DNA of 24,360 nt. Origin: JAKEGK01 sp036507695 (GTDB lineage Bacteria; Pseudomonadota; Gammaproteobacteria; SZUA-152). Where the stretch lies: positions 1 to 24,360 of the forward strand of contig DATCIR010000239.1 in assembly GCA_036507695.1 (NCBI GenBank), given 5' to 3'. The position numbers and the translations under genes are program-made. Below, one piece after another: positions 8,222 through 15,118 of the stretch; position 1 is the stretch's first letter; every line of letters begins with the position of its first letter. Below the pieces are notes generated by a model, which did no database searches, was not told where the DNA came from, and was given only the letters and a program-made list of their open reading frames with translations.

Positions 8222-8782
8222 ATGTACAAAGCGATGACGCTGGAAAAATCTTTATTTAACGCTGGTGCACTTCTTTCTTGCATCGTTTTTTTCCTATTGC
8301 TACTAAGCGCATGCGGCGCCAATCCATCGGCAAACAGTGCCCCAGAGAACGACATACCATCCTGGATATTCAATCCGACCTCTACCGACGGCAGCCTGGT
8401 CGCCGCCGGGTGTACTGACTGGACGGATAATTTAAGCCTGGATAAGAAGATCGCCCTGGCCAAGGCGCGCAGCGACCTGGCCCAGCAGATCAAGATAAGA
8501 ATTAAAGGCGTCGATACACTGTATGCCAAAAAGGAAAACAATAACGCGCCTCAAAACGTGTTTGAAAGCGTTTCAGAGCAAATTACGGATAGTACCTTGC
8601 AGGACGTAAAAGTCGAAAAGCTGGAAACCGTGAACCTGCAAGGCAGAAAACAACTCTGCACCCTGCTGCGGCTCAGCAAGGAGCAAGGTCAAACCATGTT
8701 TCGCAGTCTCGTTAAAGCCACCGCGCTGACCATTAACGCGGAAGAGGAAGCAAAACTTTATAACCAGTTTACTGCTTTTTAA
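8222..8782 (+). CDS. LPP20-family lipoprotein
   Basis: The 186-residue protein has a hydrophobic leader ending in a lipobox (LLLLSAC), with Cys31 as the predicted lipidated residue. After a short flexible stretch comes PSWIFNP (46-52) and then an LPP20-like fold. Typical features are the helix LAKARSDLAQQIKIRIKG (79-96) and the later strand-helix part with a single Cys146. The same pattern recurs in the larger protein at 10711-12201. An in-frame TTG start at 8213 exists, but the ATG at 8222 has GAGG at good spacing and is preferred. LPP20-like proteins are usually outer-membrane or surface lipoproteins of unclear biochemical role. It is followed after 92 bases by an outer-membrane barrel gene on the same strand. 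Confidence 0.8.
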   Translation: MYKAMTLEKSLFNAGALLSCIVFFLLLLSACGANPSANSAPENDIPSWIFNPTSTDGSLVAAGCTDWTDNLSLDKKIALAKARSDLAQQIKIRIKGVDTLYAKKENNNAPQNVFESVSEQITDSTLQDVKVEKLETVNLQGRKQLCTLLRLSKEQGQTMFRSLVKATALTINAEEEAKLYNQFTAF

Positions 8783-8874
8783 ACAGTACCGCTTTTAAAC
8801 AAGCGCTGCTTTTCAGTTAATTCCTTTACGCAGTCTGATTCGTTCGTCGTTAACCACCATAGGAGATACATAAA

Positions 8875-9357
8875 ATGCAATTAAAAAAATTAGTTCAATC
8901 CACTTTCCTGGCGCTGTCATTGTTTGGCGCCACTTCCGCCATGGCGGAACTCAACGTGGGCACCAATGAGGTTGGATTTTCAGCGAGCCTGTTGAGCTTT
9001 GATGATATAGATGATGACGTCTGGAGTCTTTATGGCACTTATGGCCTGATGTTTAAAGAGAATATCCAGCTTAAAGGCAGCCTGGTCTGGTTTAGTGTTG
9101 CCGGTGACGACTTTTTGTTTCTCGGTGCTGGCGCCGATTATATATTCCCGGAAACCAATGAAATTATCCCCTATGTCGGCGGCGTCTTTAACCTGGCGCT
9201 CATGGATGCGGAAGATGAAACCATTGAATTGCATGCCGGAATAAAGCATTTCGTATCCGAGCGCGCATCGGTATACGGTCAGTATAATATCGTGGATTCA
9301 CTGGGTGACTTTGGCGACTACACGGAATTACGTTTCGGCCTGAACGTCTACTTCTAA
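8875..9357 (+). CDS. Small outer-membrane beta-barrel protein
   Basis: The product is 160 residues with a clear signal peptide (1-24, ending TSAMA). The mature part of about 136 residues shows alternating polar and hydrophobic strands separated by acidic turns (for example DDIDDDVW and DAEDETIE). It ends in NVYF, with the terminal aromatic residue usual for barrels inserted by the BAM machinery. The size suits a six- to eight-stranded barrel. A good ribosome site (AGGAG) lies just upstream of the ATG. It probably forms a pair with the upstream lipoprotein gene. No ligand or specific family can be named. Its stop lies in a convergent gap filled with palindromic repeats. Confidence 0.75.
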   Translation: MQLKKLVQSTFLALSLFGATSAMAELNVGTNEVGFSASLLSFDDIDDDVWSLYGTYGLMFKENIQLKGSLVWFSVAGDDFLFLGAGADYIFPETNEIIPYVGGVFNLALMDAEDETIELHAGIKHFVSERASVYGQYNIVDSLGDFGDYTELRFGLNVYF

Positions 9358-9365
9358 CCGTAAAT

Positions 9366-9441
9366 GCATTCCCACGCGGACGCCGACAGGGATGTCGGCG
9401 GTAGCCGATGCCGGGAGCCAATCGTCGAGCGTGGGAATGAG
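9366..9441. repeat. REP-like palindrome interrupted by a nested hairpin
   Basis: The arms cattcccacgc (9367-9377) and gcgtgggaatg (9429-9439) are exact reverse complements and match the palindromes at 9474-9560. Here the arms are 51 bases apart instead of three. The intervening stretch begins with its own hairpin at 9381-9400: 8-bp arms cgccgaca and tgtcggcg around a GGGA loop. That resembles the internal hairpin of the MITE-like element at 16913-17068. It lies directly after the stop of the beta-barrel gene. Confidence 0.65.
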
Positions 9442-9473
9442 TATGCCGGCTTCTACCCATCGATGGCTCATAT

Positions 9474-9560
9474 GCGTTCCCACGCAGAGCGTGGGAACGA
9501 GAAGAACTGCGCCTGCTCCAGCCCGCCTTGTCTCGTTCCCACGCTCCGCGTGGGAATGCC
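9474..9560. repeat. REPIN-like pair of palindromes in a convergent gap
   Basis: Two 25-base palindromes face each other. The first (9475-9499) has arms cgttcccacgc and gcgtgggaacg around aga; the second (9534-9558) has nearly the same arms around tcc. They are in inverted orientation to each other. The spacer contains ctgcgcctgctccagccc and five more bases at 9507-9529, an exact 23-nt copy of 9660-9682 inside the adjacent coding sequence. The elements lie between convergent genes, where the hairpins could also end or protect transcripts. Confidence 0.75.
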
Positions 9561-9563
9561 TAT

Positions 9564-10709
9564 TTATGTCGTCTTGCGTACAATCTCAAACACCAGCGAC
9601 GCGCCCTTTTCGGACTTGACACCCAGGTAGTCCTTGTCATTGTGTTTGGCATAAGCTAGCTGCGCCTGCTCCAGCCCGCCTTCGATAGGCACTTTGGAAA
9701 GCAGCAGGCCCCGTTCGATATCCCAGAGTATAAGGTAGTTCCCCGACACAACGGCCAGATAACGCCAGCTCGACAGGAACACGCAATCCAGAACCTTCGC
9801 CCTGGCCTTTTCGTGTTTCTTGCGTTGCGCGATCGCTTCCGCTTCAAAAGTGGTAATCTCCCTGCCTTCCTTGATATTCACCACGTGCACGATGGAACCA
9901 TATACCCGATTAAACCCGGACTGGGTTTCCTTGATGTAACCCGCAACCGCCGCCAGGTCCCCGGAGCCCGCCGCCACCGCGCAGGTCACTTCCTCGGCTT
10001 TCCAGCGATAGGTGGACAGATTGGCGAATTTAACGAAGTCCGCATCCGTTGCCGCCTTTGAGGCATACTGTAGCGGAACCTGCTCCTGGCTTGGTACTAA
10101 GTCGAAGGAGAAAGCCCCTGGCGCGGTAAAGCTGACAACTTGCAAACCCACGGTAGAAGCCGCTTTGTCAATCGCGCGTTGCACGGCGTTTACCATGGCG
10201 GCCACTTCGGTCAAGCCGTCGGACGGCGGATTGCCCGGCACCCCCATGGGTGTCGTGGTATGCGCTTCCACCGCTGCATCCTGCGCCACGAAGCGCACAT
10301 CGGCCTGCGCGGTTGCAGTAAAGAAATTGGCAAAACCTTTACTGGATTCGGCGTTCAGGTACACCCGAATCAAACCATCCAGTTTGTACTTCTCGGCATT
10401 ATCCACGAAATCATCCGCTGTGACGAAATATCCCGGATCCTCCAGGTTTTTCCAGACATTTTTCAGCTCATTGGCCTTATCCTGGTCCAGCACGGTAATG
10501 CCATTATCGAGCAACACGTTTTCAATCCGGGATTGCGCGGTGCGCACCATTTTCCTGGCGGGCTCATTTTGCGGGTACACCACGACCGCCACTTTGGAAA
10601 AACTGGCTTGTTTAATCCGCTCGCCGATCGTGGACGCCTGGGCATGCGCAACGGTAATCAATAAAAAAAGCAGCACCGGCAGTTGTAACAGGCTTCGATT
10701 GCGCAGCAT
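9564..10709 (-). CDS. Secreted CsgG-like protein of unknown function
   Basis: The 381-residue protein has a signal peptide (about 1-25, ending VAHAQA). The first about 180 mature residues follow a CsgG/TolB-N-like order: a strand with SKVAVVVYP, a helix, NGITVLDQDKANEL, a strand with DGLIRVYLNA, then a helix with AVQRAIDKAAS. The C-terminal region contains what looks like one propeller-type blade (SSWRYLAVVSGNYLILWDIE). No CsgG membrane-pore hallmark is obvious, so the family call is tentative. The start at 10709 is chosen because AAGGA lies eight bases upstream and the ATG sits next to the stop of the preceding gene, suggesting translational coupling. An ATG nine bases earlier has no proper ribosome spacing. 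It is the last gene of the electron-transfer operon. Confidence 0.7.
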   Translation of the reverse strand: MLRNRSLLQLPVLLFLLITVAHAQASTIGERIKQASFSKVAVVVYPQNEPARKMVRTAQSRIENVLLDNGITVLDQDKANELKNVWKNLEDPGYFVTADDFVDNAEKYKLDGLIRVYLNAESSKGFANFFTATAQADVRFVAQDAAVEAHTTTPMGVPGNPPSDGLTEVAAMVNAVQRAIDKAASTVGLQVVSFTAPGAFSFDLVPSQEQVPLQYASKAATDADFVKFANLSTYRWKAEEVTCAVAAGSGDLAAVAGYIKETQSGFNRVYGSIVHVVNIKEGREITTFEAEAIAQRKKHEKARAKVLDCVFLSSWRYLAVVSGNYLILWDIERGLLLSKVPIEGGLEQAQLAYAKHNDKDYLGVKSEKGASLVFEIVRKTT

Positions 10710-10710
10710 A

Positions 10711-12201
10711 TCAGGCATCCTTATGAATAAATTTAAGCGTTCGTTGTTTCCAGCGTTTCACCACATTGATCGCCAATACGTCCATCGCCATTTGTTCCGA
10801 AACCGGGTTCCAGCCACCGACACCGTTAAAGGTGTCCGCCGCTTCCAACCGGTCATTGATCACGAGATAGGTGGCGACATCGCCATTGTATTGATAGTCC
10901 TTACCCTGGGGATTGCCGGTATTTTTACGGGTCTTGATATCACCGCTCGCGGTAATAAAAATGGTAATCGCCTGCCCACGCGGTGATTTGAAATTGTTGG
11001 CGCCGGCCCTGGCCGCCGCGTGCAACACCTGTTGCGCCGAAAGTCTTTCGCCGCTGACAATATTCGCGCCGAACTGTTTGATATGGGTAATGATATCGGA
11101 ACAGGCGCGCTGCCATAATTGCGGTTTATTATTGGTTTTAAACGCGCAGTTCACTTCGACATTGCGTCCTTCCAGCAACACGCGCCAGTCGAAAGTTTCG
11201 CGTTGTTTGTCATCGCAGGCGTATTGCGGCAGTTTGGTTTTCGCCTGCTCCCGCCATTGCGCGGACGGCGAACGGCTGGCGACAATCTCATATTGAATCC
11301 GCACCGAGCAAGCGTTATTTCTCCGGTGCTCGAAATCCGCGATTTTAAAGTAGGCCTGTTCCGCTTCGGCGATACCGGGCTCCATGGGAGCCGCGTAAAT
11401 AATTTGCCGCAATAAATTAATCGCCTCGTTGGCCATATCCTCTTTTTCAGAAGGCGAACTGTTGCCGTCAACGGCAAGCTCCAGTTTTGCCACCTTGCCC
11501 CACCATTCCTTGGTTTTATCCTGCTTTTGCGCCACTGATTTTAATTGCTCCTCCAGCTGTTTCAGTTTGAGCAACAAGGCATCCTTTCCCAGCGCGCTTT
11601 CGGCCGCGGTGAAATCAATATCGTTCATCTGTAACTTGGCCAGCTTTACCGCGTTGGCGCGTTCTCCAACCGGCAAGCCGCTGTTTTCCGCCCGGCCCAG
11701 CAGATCATTCAGCACCGCCAGCTTTTGTTTTTCATATTCACGCGCCCGCGCCTTTTCCACCAGGCTCCTTTCCACTTTCACGCGTATCCACACGATACAT
11801 TTATCCTGATCAAGCCAGGTCTGGTCGACCTGCACCTGTTCCAGTGATTGTTCGGTAACGGTTTGCGTGACCGATTCCACGTTCTTTTCCGATGTCGTAT
11901 CCGAACCTGAGCTGCGCAAGGCTTCCTTGACCAGGAGCGTGTCCTTGACGGACACCTTGATGCCGCCGGCCATATCCTGCAAGGCGTTTTGCCGGGCTAC
12001 TTTTATCTGCTCCGCGGCGCTCAATCCGCCTTTTTCCGCCAGGCCGACACCGGTGTAGAATCCCGGCAACTCAACCGGCTTGCTTACCCAATCCGGCCGT
12101 TCCTGCTTCGGCAGAAAATCACATTTGGCCGCAATGCCCTGACCGGGCGGCGCAAGGAACAGGCATAGCAAAATATAATGCTGGTTTTTTCCTAACAACA
12201 T
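10711..12201 (-). CDS. Secreted LPP20-like protein with coiled coil
   Basis: The 496-residue protein has a signal peptide (about 1-25). Cys27 is not in a normal lipobox (AAKC), so it is probably not lipidated. Residues about 35-150 resemble the LPP20 fold: RPDWVSKP at 35-42, a helix with ARQNALQDMAGGIKVSVKD, and a strand WIRVKVERSLVEKARA. Residues about 150-235 are charged and heptad-like, probably a coiled coil. About 250-330 looks like a TPR-type helical pair. The C-terminal about 150 residues hold another alpha/beta domain ending in a helix MAMDVLAINVVKRW. The domain order is loosely like FlgT-type envelope proteins. It lies 35 bases after the decaheme gene and is coupled to the next gene. 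Its place in a redox operon suggests an outer-membrane or periplasmic assembly role, by inference. Confidence 0.7.
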   Translation of the reverse strand: MLLGKNQHYILLCLFLAPPGQGIAAKCDFLPKQERPDWVSKPVELPGFYTGVGLAEKGGLSAAEQIKVARQNALQDMAGGIKVSVKDTLLVKEALRSSGSDTTSEKNVESVTQTVTEQSLEQVQVDQTWLDQDKCIVWIRVKVERSLVEKARAREYEKQKLAVLNDLLGRAENSGLPVGERANAVKLAKLQMNDIDFTAAESALGKDALLLKLKQLEEQLKSVAQKQDKTKEWWGKVAKLELAVDGNSSPSEKEDMANEAINLLRQIIYAAPMEPGIAEAEQAYFKIADFEHRRNNACSVRIQYEIVASRSPSAQWREQAKTKLPQYACDDKQRETFDWRVLLEGRNVEVNCAFKTNNKPQLWQRACSDIITHIKQFGANIVSGERLSAQQVLHAAARAGANNFKSPRGQAITIFITASGDIKTRKNTGNPQGKDYQYNGDVATYLVINDRLEAADTFNGVGGWNPVSEQMAMDVLAINVVKRWKQRTLKFIHKDA

Positions 12202-12236
12202 AGTTTATACCCCGGTGAGTATCGTCCGCCGCCACG

Positions 12237-14297
12237 CTATCGGGCGGCAACCTTTTTCAAATCGCCATTAATCAAGGTCTTCGTCAAATGGTATTTATGA
12301 CAGGTCACGCAAGTGTCGCCCACTTTGCTTGCGCTATGGCATTGCGCGCAGGTTTGTTTTTGTATTGCAAGAAAATTACTTTGATAAACGAACGGATTCA
12401 TATCCTTGTAACCGCCGGCGTAATCCGCCTTGCTGTTCAGGTTATGACAGGTATTGCACTGGTCGGCTTTAAGCACTTTCATGTGCGGCGCATGACTGAA
12501 TACGGTAAACAGGCGTTTCTCCGGCGGCAGGTTTCGGGCTTTCCAATTCAGGCTGACCACACCATCCACGTTATCCACGCTATGGCAACGCATGCACTGG
12601 CCGGGGGTATCTTCATGTGCGAGGTTATTCAACAATTCCATCGCCACTGTGTTTTTGTTCATGATTGCGGCGCGTGACACTTCCAGCCAGGTACGCAGCA
12701 TTTCATCTTCGTGGCCTTTCGGGCGGTATAATAATGCATAACCCTGCACATACCAGCGCCCGGGCCGTACCGTATTCGCGTCAGTCTGCAACAATTCATG
12801 ATCGACCGGCACCAGCTTGTTATCCGCTTGTTTGCCCCGGTTACGCAGCAGTTTTTCGATGGATAAATTGGGAATCCAGATGGCAAACGCGCGATTCATC
12901 TGCTGCGCCGGAAGAAAATTTTCCACGGCCGCGCGCGACACCTCATCCAACCGCTGGTTGGCGAGCGTCTCCACCAGGCTCAACCATTGGCTGCTCTGGT
13001 TCGCCATGATCAGCAATAAATCCTTTAAATGGTTGATGAGCTTGCCCACCAGTTGCAGGGTTTCCGGAGGAACGCCGTCCAGTTCCGCCAGGTTTAACTC
13101 CCGCGCCGCCAGCTGTTCCAGCAAAGGCCGCAGTTCTTCATTGGAAGACAGCAGGAACAGCATCATCGGCGTCAGCTCCTCGTCTTCCAGTCCATCCGGC
13201 CACTGGCCAATGGAAATATTATTGGCGCTTAGTGTATCCAGATCCAACGAAGGCAAGCGGAAGAACACCACGCCTTTTTCGGTGAAACTTTCCGCCGTGG
13301 TGTCATTCTTGTGGCAACGCATGCAGCCATCCTTGAAACTGCGCGACACCATGACGCCGGATTCGTTATCGGGACTGTGGCAGCTGGCGCAGGATTCGGG
13401 CGCATGCTCGGCCACTTTTTCCTCCTTGAAATATTTTTCGAAATGCTTACCGTGATCAAAACGCAAATGGGTACGGCGGCTGTAGGCGAAATCCACAAAC
13501 TCCGGATGCTCATCCTTGAAATCCACGTGCCGGCTGACATGGCAATCCATGCAACGAAAATTTTCCACCCGTTTAAGGTCGGTATGTTTACCCCGGTGTT
13601 CCTTGTGGCAGGTATCGCACTGCACCTTGCCTGACGCATTAGAGTCCGGCGCATCGGAAAATAAATTGAAGCGCTGGACCGCATTGTCCTTGAGTGAAAC
13701 TTGCAGCCGGGTCTTGATGGTCTTGAGCTGTTCACCATCCAGGTTATGGGGATTCATCGCCGTTGCGCCGATCTTGTGGCAATTGACACAGGCGGATGGT
13801 TTGGTTTGATTCGTATCGGCAAAGGCCAGCCCCAGCCAGTGGACCGGGTTCGCCGTTTTTTTATCGTGGCAAGAGTCGCACTGTTGCACTTTGGCGCTGT
13901 GCTTGGCGGACAAGGACCCTGGATTGATGACCAGGTCACGCAGCGGCGCGGCGCTAAATAACGCGGCCAAGGCCAGGCATACGAATCCCACCCCGGCGAC
14001 CATTAAACCGCGGCGCGCGCGCAAACTCCTGATGGGTTTACACGGTGGAATCCGGTGATAACAACCGCCATCACCCTGCGGCCCGTGCTCACACTTGCCG
14101 CCCTGCAGAATGGACCGCGCGCATTCCCAGCGGTCACCGTTTTTATAGGGCTTGCATTCCGCACCGGCCCGGCACTGTCCGCGCGCATCCGGACCTTTCG
14201 CGCAGTCTTGTCCTGTTGATTGGTTTCCGCAAATCCACTTTTGATTGACGCGCTCGTACTGGCTTTTATCAAAGTCAAAACTTTGCAGGTCACGCAT
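12237..14297 (-). CDS. Membrane-anchored decaheme c-type cytochrome with N-terminal Cys-rich domain
   Basis: Using the ATG at 14297 the product is 686 residues. Ten CXXCH heme motifs start at residues 140, 170, 227, 249, 303, 325, 568, 614, 650 and 663. The six- and four-heme groups are separated by about 240 mainly helical residues without a heme motif. Before the hemes are a Cys-rich domain (Cys23, 32, 42, 48, 59, 69, 79, 86), a basic stretch (RSLRARRG) and one membrane helix (about 97-117). By the positive-inside rule the Cys-rich domain faces the cytoplasm and the hemes the periplasm. The start overlaps the stop of the cytochrome b gene (TAATG), so the longer frame to 14525 is only read-through overlap. 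It probably accepts electrons from the adjacent cytochrome b and passes them into the periplasm. Confidence 0.9.
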   Translation of the reverse strand: MRDLQSFDFDKSQYERVNQKWICGNQSTGQDCAKGPDARGQCRAGAECKPYKNGDRWECARSILQGGKCEHGPQGDGGCYHRIPPCKPIRSLRARRGLMVAGVGFVCLALAALFSAAPLRDLVINPGSLSAKHSAKVQQCDSCHDKKTANPVHWLGLAFADTNQTKPSACVNCHKIGATAMNPHNLDGEQLKTIKTRLQVSLKDNAVQRFNLFSDAPDSNASGKVQCDTCHKEHRGKHTDLKRVENFRCMDCHVSRHVDFKDEHPEFVDFAYSRRTHLRFDHGKHFEKYFKEEKVAEHAPESCASCHSPDNESGVMVSRSFKDGCMRCHKNDTTAESFTEKGVVFFRLPSLDLDTLSANNISIGQWPDGLEDEELTPMMLFLLSSNEELRPLLEQLAARELNLAELDGVPPETLQLVGKLINHLKDLLLIMANQSSQWLSLVETLANQRLDEVSRAAVENFLPAQQMNRAFAIWIPNLSIEKLLRNRGKQADNKLVPVDHELLQTDANTVRPGRWYVQGYALLYRPKGHEDEMLRTWLEVSRAAIMNKNTVAMELLNNLAHEDTPGQCMRCHSVDNVDGVVSLNWKARNLPPEKRLFTVFSHAPHMKVLKADQCNTCHNLNSKADYAGGYKDMNPFVYQSNFLAIQKQTCAQCHSASKVGDTCVTCHKYHLTKTLINGDLKKVAAR

Positions 14298-15118
14298 TAC
14301 AAACCGCCTGAAAAACTGTAGGTTAATAACAGGTGATAAAGCACCAGGATCACCAGCCCATAACTGATGGGAATATGCAAAAACAGCCAGTACTTGAGCA
14401 TGGCCTGGTTGGCGTATTGATAATCCAGATCCAGTTTTTGATAAAACAGTTGTTTGATCTGTTGGGTGATCTCGATTTCCTTTTCGTCCATGTAGCGGTA
14501 CACCGCTGCAAATTGGGTGTCCCAACGCGCATAAGGCGCGCCGGAGTTAAACAGGTGCAGCCAGAAATTCTGCGGTTTTGACAGCACCGGTAACAAGCGT
14601 TTGGAATAGAACTCGGTAATGGCCGTGGAATGCAGTTGCTCGATGGATTGGGACACCAGGCCCTCGATTTTTTCCCGTAGTGCCTGGCGGAACGCCGGCA
14701 TGCGTTCAAAAATAAGGTATTCGCCCCGGCTGCTGAAACGCCGGGGAAAGGCGCGGGAAATATAAATGCCATATAGACCGGTGAGAATCGCCAGGACAAA
14801 AAAGTAAAACAACAGGTTTTCAAACACGCCGGTGGGGTAACGCATGCCGATATGCAGCAGAAACACCAGCACCAGCAACATTCCGGCATAATAATGTAAC
14901 TGCGCCCAGGTATGGGCGTTCCCTAAAGGCAGATAACTGAATTTTTTGCGCAGGTTAAACAGGATGAGTAACAGCAGGATGCCCAGCATCAACCAGCCGC
15001 TCAGAAAAGCCGGTTCCAGGCGGGCCATGGCATATTGCTGGTGCAGCCAGTAGTAAATCAGCGCAATAATCAACAGCGCGGAAAACCGCAGCAACCGGTT
15101 TTTGATGCGAATGCTCAC
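14297..15118 (-). CDS. Diheme membrane cytochrome b-like protein
   Basis: The 273-residue protein has about five membrane helices: roughly 9-26, 38-55, 75-94, 100-122 and 243-270. Two helices each carry a pair of His residues 14 apart: His75/His89 and His248/His262. This HX13H spacing in two helices is what cytochrome b/b6 proteins use to hold two stacked hemes. A soluble helical stretch of about 120 residues separates the fourth and fifth helices. The start is the GTG at 15118, which overlaps the upstream stop as GTGA and has GGAG 11 bases before it. A GTG at 15130 sits on that ribosome site and is less likely. It lies between an iron-sulfur protein gene and the decaheme gene, fitting a transmembrane electron conduit. 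The exact family is not identified. Confidence 0.8.
   Translation of the reverse strand: MSIRIKNRLLRFSALLIIALIYYWLHQQYAMARLEPAFLSGWLMLGILLLLILFNLRKKFSYLPLGNAHTWAQLHYYAGMLLVLVFLLHIGMRYPTGVFENLLFYFFVLAILTGLYGIYISRAFPRRFSSRGEYLIFERMPAFRQALREKIEGLVSQSIEQLHSTAITEFYSKRLLPVLSKPQNFWLHLFNSGAPYARWDTQFAAVYRYMDEKEIEITQQIKQLFYQKLDLDYQYANQAMLKYWLFLHIPISYGLVILVLYHLLLTYSFSGGL

Noticed and set aside
8783..8874. Terminator between the lipoprotein and beta-barrel genes
   Set aside because: Only a short agcgct palindrome with a weak T-run is present, not enough for an intrinsic terminator.
10012..10986. Plus-strand open frame of 324 codons
   Set aside because: It spans the ends of two well-supported minus-strand genes that are coupled to each other, and shows no domain or ribosome site.
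14298..14525. N-terminal extension of the decaheme cytochrome frame
   Set aside because: It overlaps the cytochrome b gene entirely and has no protein-like features. The ATG at 14297 overlapping the upstream stop is a natural start.
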